Part shown: positions 1-7,110 of the stretch, in pieces
Position numbering within the stretch: position 1 is the stretch's first letter
Layout: the number at the start of each line of letters is the position of its first letter
NCBI GenBank assembly: GCA_026982255.1
Contig: JALSHL010000269.1
Coordinates: 1-10,162, forward strand
Reading direction: 5' to 3'
Source: Paracoccaceae bacterium
GTDB lineage: Bacteria; Pseudomonadota; Alphaproteobacteria; Rhodobacterales; Rhodobacteraceae
Length of the DNA: 10,162 bases
Notes under the pieces: generated by a model
Told to the model about the DNA's origin: nothing
Databases searched by the model: none
Seen by the model: only the letters and a program-made list of their open reading frames with translations
Position numbers and translations under genes: made by a program

Positions 1-545
1 CAGGCGGCGTGGTCGAGGAGGTCACACTGAAAACCGCCCGCCTGAACGCCACCTTCCGCACCCTGCGCGGCCTCGGATTTCTGGCGCAATACAGCCGGAT
101 GCCGGACAATGTGCGCCGCCACCTGAAGCCGACGATCCTGCAGAACGTCGCCGACGGGCGGGCGCTGACGGTGGAACAGATTGCCGATGCACAGATCGAC
201 CGTTCCGTATTGTTCCACCATATCAGCGGCATACTCGACAATTTCGATGTCATCGCCACACCGGTTGTCGGCCTGCCCACCGGCCCGCTGGAAATCGAAT
301 ACCCGACCGAGATCAACGGCGAACCGCTCGGGGACTACATCGACTGGCTGCGCTTTTCCAACCTCGCCACCGTCACCAGCCTGCCCGCCATGTCGCTGCC
401 GGTCGGCTTCATGCCCGACGGCACCCCGATGGGTATCCAACTGATCGGCCCGAACCGTGGCGAGGCGAAACTGATCGCCACGGCCCGCGCGCTGGAACTG
501 ATCTTCAACCTGCCGCGCACCCCGATCGATCCGGTGGCGCCGTGA
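1..545 (+). CDS. Amidase (amidase signature family), C-terminal part, cut by the window edge
   Basis: This is the last ~180 residues of an amidase-signature hydrolase, a cytoplasmic family that cleaves carboxamides with a Ser-cisSer-Lys triad. The frame is open from base 3 (GGC GGC GTG...) with no start in view, so the GTG at 9 is internal and the gene begins outside the window. The visible part has the typical C-terminal core: a DVIATPVVGLPTGP segment, then FSNLATVTSLPAMSLPVGF, then GTPMGIQLIGPNRGE and a final helix. The catalytic Ser and Lys residues of the family lie upstream and cannot be checked. The stop overlaps the next gene's GTG start by 4 bases (GTGA, 542-545), which suggests translational coupling with the sulfatase-like gene. 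The substrate cannot be told: the family includes GatA-like subunits, but no gat neighbours are seen, so a catabolic amidase is the better guess. Confidence 0.9.
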   Translation, partial: GGVVEEVTLKTARLNATFRTLRGLGFLAQYSRMPDNVRRHLKPTILQNVADGRALTVEQIADAQIDRSVLFHHISGILDNFDVIATPVVGLPTGPLEIEYPTEINGEPLGDYIDWLRFSNLATVTSLPAMSLPVGFMPDGTPMGIQLIGPNRGEAKLIATARALELIFNLPRTPIDPVAP

Positions 546-2176
546 AGAAGAACATCCTGTTCATCATGTATGACCAGTTGCGCCACGACTATCTGGGCTG
601 CGCCGGTCACAGGACCCTGCACACGCCGCATATGGACCGGCTTGCCGCCATGGGCACCCGTTTCGCCAATACCTATGTGCAATCGCCGGTCTGCGGTGCC
701 TCGCGCATGTCGTTCTATACCGGCCGCTATGTCAGCAGCCACGGCGCGGCGTGGAACAATTTCCCGCTGAAGGTCGGCGAGATGACCCTCGGCGACCACC
801 TGCGCAAGCTCGGCGTCGAAAGCTGGCTGATCGGCAAGACCCACATGAAGGCCGACGCCGAAGGGATGGAGCGCCTCGGCATCTCCCGCGATTCCGTTAT
901 CGGGGCGCGGGTGGCGGAATGCGGCTTCGACGTCTGGCTGCGCGATGACGGGCTGCACGCCGAGGGGCCGGCGGGGTTCTATGACGAACGCCGCTCGCCC
1001 TATAACGAATACCTGAAGGCCAAAGGATACAGCGGCGACAACCCGTGGCACGACCATGCCAACGCAGCCGACGAGGGGGGCGAGGTCGCCTCGGGCTGGT
1101 TCATGCGCCATGCCGCCAAACCGGCCAACATCCGCGAAGAGGACAGCGAAACCCCGTGGCTGACCGGCCGCGTCATCGATTTTCTCGACGAACAGGGCGA
1201 CGGCTGGCTTTGCCATGCCTCCTTCATCAAGCCGCACTGGCCCTATATCGTGCCCGCGCCCTATCACGCCATGTATGGCCACAACCAGCTACAGCCGCCC
1301 GTGCGCGCGGAATCCGAGCGCACCGACCCGCACCCCGTCTACAAGGCCTTCATGGACAGCCCCGTCGGGCAGGCGTTTTCGCGCGACGAGGTGCGCGAGA
1401 CCGTGCTGCCCGCCTATATGGGCCTGATCAAACAGGCCGACGACCAATTGGGCCGCCTGCTGGACCATCTGGAATCCACAGGGCGCATGGCCAACACGAT
1501 GATCGTGCTGACCTCGGACCACGGCGACTATATGGGCGATCACTGGCTGGGGGAAAAGGATCTGTTTCACGCGCCCTCGGTCAAGGTGCCGCTGATCGTG
1601 GTGGACCCCGATGCGCCGGACAACGCGCGGGGCAGGGTGGTTGACGACCTAGTAGAGGCCATCGACCTCGCCCCGACCTTCATCGAGTTCATGGGCAGCA
1701 AGGTGCCGGACCACATTCTGGAGGGCCGCTCGCTGCTGCCGTGGCTGCGTGGCGAGACGCCGGAGTGGCGCGACTACGCGATCAGCGAATACGACTATTC
1801 CTGCACCCCGATGCGCAAGACCCTTGGCCTGACGCCCCGCGACGCGCGCCTGTTCATGGTGGCGGACAACCGGTTTACCTTCATGCACGCCGAGGGGGGA
1901 TTTCCCCCGATGCTGTTCGACCGCGACAACGATCCGGATGAATTGCACGACGTCGGCCGCGATCCGGCCTATGAGGACACGGTTGCCCTGATGTACGGGC
2001 GTCTGGCCAAATGGGCGCGCCGCATGGCGCAGCGCACCACGGTTTCGGATGAACAGATCGAGGCCCGCTCCGGCGGTTCCGAAGATGTCGGGATTTTTAT
2101 CGGCGTATTCGACGAATCCGAGGTCGCACCGGAATACCGCGCCAAAATCTCCGGCAGGGCGAAACCGTGCCCCTGA
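542..2176 (+). CDS. Sulfatase-family hydrolase, phosphonate monoester hydrolase/arylsulfatase-like
   Basis: A 544-residue alkaline-phosphatase-superfamily enzyme that should hydrolyse sulfate, phosphonate or phosphodiester monoesters using a formylglycine made from Cys. Visible residues: metal ligands D11-Q12 in MYDQLRHDY; the modification motif CGASR with C51 (TGC at 692-694) and R55, followed by MSFYTGR; K99 and H101 in GKTHM; K230 and H232 in KPHWPY; metal ligands D326-H327 in TSDHGDYMGDH; and K339. The N-terminal DQ pair, in place of the DD of many arylsulfatases, matches Rhizobium and Burkholderia phosphonate monoester hydrolases (about 510-515 residues). The modification motif is the C-x-A-x-R variant of C-x-P-x-R. 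No signal peptide is seen, so it is cytoplasmic. The GTG start overlaps the amidase stop by 4 bases, and the conserved N-terminal strand begins at once (KKNILFIMYDQ). A formylglycine-generating enzyme must be encoded elsewhere. Family is sure; substrate is not. Confidence 0.9.
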   Translation: MKKNILFIMYDQLRHDYLGCAGHRTLHTPHMDRLAAMGTRFANTYVQSPVCGASRMSFYTGRYVSSHGAAWNNFPLKVGEMTLGDHLRKLGVESWLIGKTHMKADAEGMERLGISRDSVIGARVAECGFDVWLRDDGLHAEGPAGFYDERRSPYNEYLKAKGYSGDNPWHDHANAADEGGEVASGWFMRHAAKPANIREEDSETPWLTGRVIDFLDEQGDGWLCHASFIKPHWPYIVPAPYHAMYGHNQLQPPVRAESERTDPHPVYKAFMDSPVGQAFSRDEVRETVLPAYMGLIKQADDQLGRLLDHLESTGRMANTMIVLTSDHGDYMGDHWLGEKDLFHAPSVKVPLIVVDPDAPDNARGRVVDDLVEAIDLAPTFIEFMGSKVPDHILEGRSLLPWLRGETPEWRDYAISEYDYSCTPMRKTLGLTPRDARLFMVADNRFTFMHAEGGFPPMLFDRDNDPDELHDVGRDPAYEDTVALMYGRLAKWARRMAQRTTVSDEQIEARSGGSEDVGIFIGVFDESEVAPEYRAKISGRAKPCP

Positions 2177-2350
2177 TCCGTATTTTGTCAAAGTTTCACG
2201 TCAGGCACCTTGTTGCGCCGCGCCCTGTAACCTATCTGTTGCCAAGCCCCGTTTTCCTGTGTGGGCATCTTGCAAACCGCCAAGGCCCGCTTTAGGGTCC
2301 GCGCAACGTTTTCGCGGCCCCGCGCCGCCCAATTATCGAGAGGGTTCACC
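2177..2350. other. Intergenic leader between the sulfatase-like gene and yajC
   Basis: A 174-base gap separates the catabolic pair from the Sec operon and should hold the Sec operon promoter. No convincing terminator hairpin with a T run is seen after the sulfatase-like stop. The frame of yajC is open upstream from 2261, but the conserved YajC start and a purine-rich RBS favour the ATG at 2351, so this stretch is treated as non-coding. Confidence 0.6.
2210..2238 (+). promoter_or_regulatory. Weak candidate promoter for the yajC-sec operon
   Basis: TTGTTG at 2210-2215 and TATCTG at 2233-2238 are 17 bases apart and lie about 110 bases before yajC. Each box matches only about half of the sigma70 consensus, so this is simply the best candidate in the gap, not a firm call. 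Confidence 0.2.
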
Positions 2351-2680
2351 ATGTTCTTCGCATCACCGGCATATGCACAGGCCGCAGGAGGGGGCGATCT
2401 GGTCTCCAGCCTCGGAGGGTTCGTGCCGATCCTGCTGATTTTTGCCATCATGTATGTGCTGATGATCCGGCCGCAGCAGAAAAAGATCAAGGAACACCGC
2501 CAGATGGTTGAAGCCCTGCGCCGTGGCGACCAGGTGGTCACACAGGGCGGGATCGTCGGCAAGGTGACCAAGGTCATGGATAACGGCGAACTCGAGGTCG
2601 AAATAGCCAAAGACGTGAAAATCCGCGTGATCCAGAGCACAATTGCCCAGGTTCTCAACAAAACCGAGCCGGGCGCATAG
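2351..2680 (+). CDS. yajC: Sec translocon accessory protein YajC
   Basis: YajC, 109 residues, is the small single-span partner of SecD-SecF in the inner-membrane holo-translocon. After a short Ala-rich N-terminus (MFFASPAYAQAAGGG) comes one membrane span at about residues 23-39 (GFVPILLIFAIMYVLMI). Next is the family hallmark RPQQKKIKEHRQM, then a soluble domain with GDQVVTQGGIVGKV and the VEIAKDVKIRV strand. The length is normal for the family. The start was chosen at ATG 2351 because it gives the family N-terminus and has GAGAGG about 7 bases upstream; the 30 extra residues possible from 2261 look nothing like YajC. SecD and SecF follow on the same strand, but a terminator-like hairpin begins only 7 bases after the stop codon. 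Confidence 0.96.
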   Translation: MFFASPAYAQAAGGGDLVSSLGGFVPILLIFAIMYVLMIRPQQKKIKEHRQMVEALRRGDQVVTQGGIVGKVTKVMDNGELEVEIAKDVKIRVIQSTIAQVLNKTEPGA

Positions 2681-2687
2681 ATTTCAG

Positions 2688-2713
2688 GGCTGCCCTACGG
2701 GGCGGCCTTTTTT
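2688..2713 (+). terminator. Intrinsic terminator or attenuator between yajC and secD
   Basis: An 8-bp stem pairs 2688-2695 (GGCTGCCC) with 2700-2707 (GGGCGGCC), with one U-G wobble. It closes on the tetraloop UACG (2696-2699) in a C(UACG)G context, a UNCG loop known for high stability. Six T residues follow directly (2708-2713), so all parts of a Rho-independent terminator are present. It starts 7 bases after the yajC stop, and the secD ribosome site AGGGA (2715-2719) begins one base after the T run. There is therefore no room for a separate secD promoter downstream of it. It probably lowers, rather than blocks, transcription into secDF. Confidence 0.8.
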
Positions 2714-2729
2714 CAGGGAAACCATACGA

Positions 2730-4394
2730 ATGTTGCAGTTTTCGCTTTGGAAAAAAGGGCTGATCTGGCTGCTGTGCCTGATCGCCATTGTTTTCACCAC
2801 CCCGAACCTGTTCTACACCCGCGTCGAGAAACACAACGATGCCGCGGCACTGGTCGAAAAGGGGGCGGTGCTGACGCCCGAGCAGGAGGCCGATCTGGCC
2901 GCATGGCCCGACTATCTGCCCAATGCGCTTGTGAACCTCGGGCTGGATTTGCGCGGCGGCGCGCATGTGCTGGTCGAGGTGGCGGTCGAGGATGTCTATG
3001 CCGACCGCGTTGATTCCATGTGGCCGGCGGTGCGCGATGTGCTGCGCGAGAACAAGGAATTCGTCGGCACCATCCGGCGGCAGGAGTCGCCCCCGGGTGA
3101 ACTCTGGGTGAAAATCGGCAAGCCCGAAGGTATGCAACTGGCCCTGCAGGAGCTGGAAAACCTCACCCGTCCGGTGGTCACGTTGACCGGCGCCGGTTCG
3201 CGCGACTTCGAGGTAACCAACAACGGCGACATCATCATCTTCAGGCTCTCGGAAGCCGAGAAACTCGCTACCGACGACCGCACCATGCAGCAATCGCTTG
3301 AAATCGTCCGCCGCCGTGTGGACGAGGCCGGCACCCGCGAGCCGACTATCCAGCGACAGGGCGCCGACCGTATTCTGGTGCAGGTGCCCGGCATCGGTTC
3401 CGCCGAGGAGCTGCTGCAACTGATCGGGCGCACCGCCAAGCTGACCTTCCAGCCGGTGGTGCAGCGCACCTCGGACCCCGAGGCAAATCCGGGCATCGGC
3501 AAAGTGGTTCTGCCCGATGCCGAACTGGAAGGGGTCTACTACATTCTGGAAAAAACGCCGGTGGTGACCGGCGACCAGCTGGTGGACGCACAGCCGACAT
3601 TCGACCAGAACGGCCGGCCGGCGGTGAACTTCCGCTTCAATCCGGCCGGCGGGCGCAAGTTCGGCGACTATACCGCCGACAATATCGGCAAACCCTTTGC
3701 CATCGTGCTGGATGACGAAGTTATCTCGGCCCCGACGATCCAGAGCTACATCCCCGGCGGCGCCGGTATTATTACCGGCAATTTCACCATCGAGGAAAGC
3801 ACGCGGCTGGCCATTCTGCTCAGGGCAGGGGCCTTGCCGGCGGAAATCACCGTGCTGGAACAACGCACCATCGGGCCGGAGCTGGGACAGGATTCCATCG
3901 ACGCGGGCAAGATCGCCACGGTCGTTGCTTTCGCCGCGGTGCTGATATTCATGCTGCTGTCCTATGGTCTGTTCGGCCTGTTCGCCGATATCGCCCTGAT
4001 CCTGAACGTCGCGATGATCTTCGCGCTGCTCTCGATCATCGGAGCGACGCTGACCTTGCCCGGTATCGCCGGTATCGTGCTGACGATCGGGATGGCGGTG
4101 GATGCCAACGTGCTGATTTTCGAGCGTATCCGCGAGGAGCTGAAAAACGGACGCGGACCGGTGCGCGCCATCGAGACCGGCTATCAGAAGGCGCTCTCAG
4201 CGATTATCGACGCCAATGTCACCACGCTGATTGCCGCGGTGATCCTGTTTGCCATCGGCTCCGGTCCCGTGCGCGGTTTTGCGGTGACGCTGGGCCTCGG
4301 GATTGTCACCTCGGTCTTTACCGCAATCTGGGTTACGCGGCTGATGGTCTCCATGTGGATGGCCCGCCGCAAACCCAAAACCCTCGAAGTGTAA
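2730..4394 (+). CDS. secD: Protein translocase subunit SecD
   Basis: SecD, 554 residues, an RND-fold inner-membrane protein that works with SecF to use the proton gradient for late steps of Sec export. Seen in order: first membrane span at about residues 10-25; GLDLRGG at 71-77 (the D1 motif); a large periplasmic region including EIVRRRVDEAGTREPTIQRQG and QVPGIGSAEELLQLIGRTAKL; then a membrane block from about residue 395. The proton-path motif GMAVDANVLIFERIREE is in this block, with D458, N460, E465 and R466. The length fits alphaproteobacterial SecD, which lacks the longer periplasmic insertions of some groups. ATG 2730 was chosen because AGGGA lies 10 bases upstream and the protein then starts with the usual short basic segment before the first span; the frame is open further upstream but would run through yajC's end. 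secF follows after a 10-base gap. Confidence 0.97.
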   Translation: MLQFSLWKKGLIWLLCLIAIVFTTPNLFYTRVEKHNDAAALVEKGAVLTPEQEADLAAWPDYLPNALVNLGLDLRGGAHVLVEVAVEDVYADRVDSMWPAVRDVLRENKEFVGTIRRQESPPGELWVKIGKPEGMQLALQELENLTRPVVTLTGAGSRDFEVTNNGDIIIFRLSEAEKLATDDRTMQQSLEIVRRRVDEAGTREPTIQRQGADRILVQVPGIGSAEELLQLIGRTAKLTFQPVVQRTSDPEANPGIGKVVLPDAELEGVYYILEKTPVVTGDQLVDAQPTFDQNGRPAVNFRFNPAGGRKFGDYTADNIGKPFAIVLDDEVISAPTIQSYIPGGAGIITGNFTIEESTRLAILLRAGALPAEITVLEQRTIGPELGQDSIDAGKIATVVAFAAVLIFMLLSYGLFGLFADIALILNVAMIFALLSIIGATLTLPGIAGIVLTIGMAVDANVLIFERIREELKNGRGPVRAIETGYQKALSAIIDANVTTLIAAVILFAIGSGPVRGFAVTLGLGIVTSVFTAIWVTRLMVSMWMARRKPKTLEV

Positions 4395-4404
4395 GGAGCG
4401 GATC

Positions 4405-5385
4405 ATGCGTTTGAAAATGGTTCCAGAGAATACCAAGCTCGATTTCTTCGGCGTCTCGAAGCTCTCGGTCGGGCTGTCCAGCGCGTTGATCATCGCTTCC
4501 ATCGTGGCGTTTTTCACCATGGGGCTGAACTTCGGTATCGACTTCCGCGGCGGCTCGATGATCATGGTGGAAACACCGGAGGCCGTGCCGGTCGGCGAAT
4601 ACCGCCAGATCCTCGGGGATCTGGACATCGGCGATGTTTCGGTGACCGAGATTTCCGATCCGGCGGCGGCGCTGAAAGGCGAGGTGAAAAACATCGTGCT
4701 GGTGCGGATCGAGCAGATGGACGACGATCCCGCCATCCAGAACGATGTGATTATCCGGGTCAAGGATACGCTGCGCACGGCCTTCCCGGGCGTGGTTTTC
4801 CTGCAGACCGACAGCGTGGGCGCCAAGGTTTCGGGCGAGCTGGTGCAGGCCGGTATTCTGGCCGTGGTGCTGGCCGTGGCTGCGGTGCTGTTCTATATCT
4901 GGCTGCGGTTCGAGTGGCAGTTCTCGGTCGGGGCGGTGGCGGCGCTGGTGCATGACATCATCCTGACCATCGGGGTATTCGCGGTGACACAGATCGAGTT
5001 CAACCTGACCATTATCGCGGCCATCCTGACCATTGTCGGCTATTCGCTCAACGATACGGTGGTGGTGTTCGACCGCGTGCGCGAGAACCTGCGCCGCTAC
5101 AAACAGAAGGACCTGAAGGAGGTTCTGAACCTGTCGATCAACGAGACCCTGTCGCGCACGGTCATGACCTCGGTCACCACGCTGATCGCGCTGCTGGCGC
5201 TGTATTTCCTCGGCGGCGACGTGATCCGCGGATTTACCTTCGCCATGATCTGGGGGATCGTCGTGGGGACCTACTCCTCGGTCTTTGTGGCCTCGGTCAT
5301 TCTGCTGCGTCTCGGCGTCAAGCGGGACTGGGACAAGACCGACAACGGCGCGGCGGGCACGCAGTTCGCCAATATCGATGCCTGA
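4405..5385 (+). CDS. secF: Protein translocase subunit SecF
   Basis: SecF, 326 residues, the partner of SecD in the proton-driven Sec accessory complex of the inner membrane. Seen in order: a first span at about residues 18-40; the GIDFRGG motif at 44-50; a periplasmic domain ending in DSVGAKVSGEL (136-145); then five membrane segments, with the signature YSLNDTVVVFDRVREN around N216-D217 and R224. The end, FVASVILLRLGVKRDWDK, gives a short cytoplasmic tail. Its ribosome site AAGGAG (4393-4398) overlaps the secD stop codon TAA (4392-4394) and is 6 bases before the ATG, so the two subunits are probably made in step. Length and motifs are normal and nothing is missing. Confidence 0.97.
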   Translation: MRLKMVPENTKLDFFGVSKLSVGLSSALIIASIVAFFTMGLNFGIDFRGGSMIMVETPEAVPVGEYRQILGDLDIGDVSVTEISDPAAALKGEVKNIVLVRIEQMDDDPAIQNDVIIRVKDTLRTAFPGVVFLQTDSVGAKVSGELVQAGILAVVLAVAAVLFYIWLRFEWQFSVGAVAALVHDIILTIGVFAVTQIEFNLTIIAAILTIVGYSLNDTVVVFDRVRENLRRYKQKDLKEVLNLSINETLSRTVMTSVTTLIALLALYFLGGDVIRGFTFAMIWGIVVGTYSSVFVASVILLRLGVKRDWDKTDNGAAGTQFANIDA

Positions 5386-5401
5386 GTGCAATTGCGTCAC
5401 C

Positions 5402-5752
5402 ATGGCGGAAATCGCCTTTGACGGGGCCGTGCCGGTGGACGGCTACGGCCCCGGGTTTTTCCGTATTGCCGGGCAGAAATACGAGGGCGCGATGATGCTG
5501 ACCCCGTCGGAGGCCTCCGGCTGGCAGGGCTATGACGACCTTGCGGCCCTGCTGGCGCGGCGCGGCGAATTCGATGTCGTTCTGGTCGGCACCGGCGACA
5601 CCGTCGCCTATCCGCCGCAAGCCTTCCGCGACAGGCTGGAGCAGGCCGGACTGGGCGTCGAGTTCATGCAGACACCCGCCGCCTGCCGCACCTACAACCT
5701 GCTGCTGGCCGAAGGCCGTCGCGTGGCGGCGCTGATGTTTCCGGTAAGCTGA
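5402..5752 (+). CDS. Mth938-like domain protein (NDUFAF3-related)
   Basis: A 116-residue soluble protein of the Mth938/DUF498 family, which includes the mitochondrial complex I assembly factor NDUFAF3. Family marks: FDGAVPVDGYGPGFFRIAG near the N-terminus, the DVVLVGTG strand-turn at 58-65, and PAACRTYNLLLAEGRRVAAL at 92-111. It probably assists assembly of a membrane complex, but the bacterial biochemistry is not settled. Its place right after secF is a known conserved order in alphaproteobacteria and fits a membrane-biogenesis role. The start is uncertain: ATG 5402 aligns best with the family N-terminus, while ATG 5378 would add eight residues (MPECNCVT) and overlap secF by 8 bases. Neither has a strong ribosome site, so translation probably depends on coupling to secF. 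Confidence 0.88.
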   Translation: MAEIAFDGAVPVDGYGPGFFRIAGQKYEGAMMLTPSEASGWQGYDDLAALLARRGEFDVVLVGTGDTVAYPPQAFRDRLEQAGLGVEFMQTPAACRTYNLLLAEGRRVAALMFPVS

Positions 5753-5753
5753 G

Positions 5754-6269
5754 ATGCAACAGAAACTCTGCCAGTATTGCAACACCCCTGCCGACCTTCT
5801 GGCCACGAAGTGCGAATCCTGCGGCTCGGCCCTGCCGGTATCCATCCCGCGCCCCGTGGCCCGCGCGATCACCGCGCAGGGGCGCTGGTCGTTTTTCAAA
5901 ACCGGCTATATCACCGCGGCGACCAGCGCGGCCTTCGGCCTCATCTACGGGTTTTCCGGCGGGCAGGGGATGGACCTGAAAGGACCCGTTGCCGGTATTG
6001 TGCTGTTCTGGCTGATGTCGATCCTGCCGGCGATGCTGCTGTTTTCCGCATGGAAAAACCGTCGGGACAGCATGGGCCGATTTCTGGGCCTGCTGGCAAT
6101 CACACCGGCGGTATGGGTGTCGAATGTGCTAGTGCTGTTCATGCTCGCCACGCTCGTCAACCCGCCGCAGAAGCCGCCGCTCCCGATAGAAGGTATAGAT
6201 ACCGGTGCCGACAACAATCAGGCTGCCGATAACGGTGTAGCGGTCGGGGATGTCTCCGAAAACCAGTAG
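5754..6269 (+). CDS. Zinc-ribbon membrane protein of unknown function
   Basis: A 171-residue protein I do not recognise as a named family. It opens with a short zinc ribbon, C6-x2-C9 and C20-x2-C23 (CQYC, CESC), predicted to lie on the cytoplasmic side. Three likely membrane spans follow, at about residues 50-68, 77-99 and 109-136, then a hydrophilic Asp/Asn-rich tail (138-171). The ATG comes one base after the stop of the Mth938-like gene, so it looks like the last gene of the sec operon. The frame crosses the end of the minus-strand EamA gene, overlapping it by 141 bases. The last ~35 codons are antisense to that gene's conserved final span, so the tail may be recent read-on after loss of an earlier stop. 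The four cysteines, spans and position support a real gene. A role in membrane protein handling is only inferred from position. Confidence 0.75.
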   Translation: MQQKLCQYCNTPADLLATKCESCGSALPVSIPRPVARAITAQGRWSFFKTGYITAATSAAFGLIYGFSGGQGMDLKGPVAGIVLFWLMSILPAMLLFSAWKNRRDSMGRFLGLLAITPAVWVSNVLVLFMLATLVNPPQKPPLPIEGIDTGADNNQAADNGVAVGDVSENQ

Positions 6270-7034
6270 GCCCAGCAGCAAGGCCCAGATCAGGGCGCTG
6301 TAACGGAAGGGCGAGACGAAGGCGATCTCGCCGTGGCGCATGGCTGTCACCGCCGCGATATAACCGACCAGAATGAACCCCGCCGCCGCCGACAGATACA
6401 CCACCGTATCCAGCGGCACCGCGCGCCATTCCTGCGTGGTTGCGGCAACCCCCGCCAGAACCATGACCGCGGCCGAGGTGAACAGCGCCACGAACATCGA
6501 CGGTGTTTCCGGCGCCAGTTTATACGACAACAGATCGCGCAGGGTCACAAACCCCACCGCCGCCACGGCCCAGAGCGCATAGACATTGAAACCCTCCGTG
6601 CCCGGACGCACGATCACCAGCATACCGGCAAAGCCGATGGCGATCGCCAGATAGCGTTTCCACCCGACCCTGTGCCCCAGAAACACCGAGGCCGCCAGCG
6701 TCACCGCCAGCGGCAGCGATTGCAGGATCGCCGTGGCGTTGGCCAGTGGCATGTTGAAAAGCGCGGTCAGGAAACAGAAGGTGGCCCCGACCTCGGCAAA
6801 GGTGCGCAGGGCGATAATTTTCAGGTCGCGCCGGTCCGGACGGAACCGCAACGCCCCCTGATGCCACGCCAGCGCCCCCAGCAGCAATGTGGCGACGATG
6901 CCGCGCAGAAACACCGCCTGGAACAGCTCCAGATCGCGCGAGACCAGCTTGATCATCGTATCGTTCAGGGTAAATCCGGCCATCGAGGCCATCATGAACA
7001 GCGCGCCGCGCATGTTTTCGCGAGAGTGGGGCAT
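6129..7034 (-). CDS. EamA-family (drug/metabolite transporter superfamily) permease
   Basis: A 301-residue inner-membrane transporter with two EamA repeats and about ten spans. Marks include the N-terminal MRGALFMMASMAGFTLNDTMIK, VFLRGIVATLLLGALAWHQ, a LANATAILQSLPLAVTLAASVFLGHRVGWKR segment closing the first repeat, and in the second repeat the RYSALIWALLLGLLVFGDIP and GTGIYTFYRER ends. The family exports or imports small metabolites; the substrate cannot be read from sequence. The frame is open to a TTG at 7049, but ATG at 7034-7032 was chosen because it gives the usual short leader before the first span. It is divergent from sodB and convergent with the zinc-ribbon gene. Its TAG (6131-6129) lies inside that gene's third membrane span, giving a 141-base tail-to-tail overlap. 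Confidence 0.92.
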   Translation of the reverse strand: MPHSRENMRGALFMMASMAGFTLNDTMIKLVSRDLELFQAVFLRGIVATLLLGALAWHQGALRFRPDRRDLKIIALRTFAEVGATFCFLTALFNMPLANATAILQSLPLAVTLAASVFLGHRVGWKRYLAIAIGFAGMLVIVRPGTEGFNVYALWAVAAVGFVTLRDLLSYKLAPETPSMFVALFTSAAVMVLAGVAATTQEWRAVPLDTVVYLSAAAGFILVGYIAAVTAMRHGEIAFVSPFRYSALIWALLLGLLVFGDIPDRYTVIGSLIVVGTGIYTFYRERRLLRRVDERGEHEQH

Positions 7035-7110
7035 CGGGTTTCCAATCAAAGGGATAATCCGCCCATATCATTGCCATTTCGTCGCTGGAAGCCCCTTTGC
7101 CCTTTCTTCT

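Noticed and set aside
335..1282. 315-codon minus-strand frame opposite the amidase and sulfatase-like genes
   Set aside because: It crosses a genuine gene boundary on the other strand and has no motif of its own.
2261..2350. Upstream extension of yajC by 30 codons
   Set aside because: The extra residues do not resemble YajC, and ATG 2351 has a good purine-rich ribosome site.
2655..3863. 402-codon minus-strand frame opposite secD
   Set aside because: Antisense to a strongly conserved gene; it shows no recognisable domain and its His/Gly/Arg-rich composition mirrors secD codons.
3181..4350. Possible arrest peptide or internal regulator within secD
   Set aside because: The sequence is continuous SecD with normal motifs and length; nothing in it needs another explanation.
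5285..5401. Upstream extension of the Mth938-like gene into secF
   Set aside because: Residues before the family N-terminus are secF codons read in another frame; only the ATG at 5378 remains a minor alternative.
4333..5403. 356-codon minus-strand frame opposite secF
   Set aside because: A shadow of secF, rich in His, Asp and Gln with no family signature.
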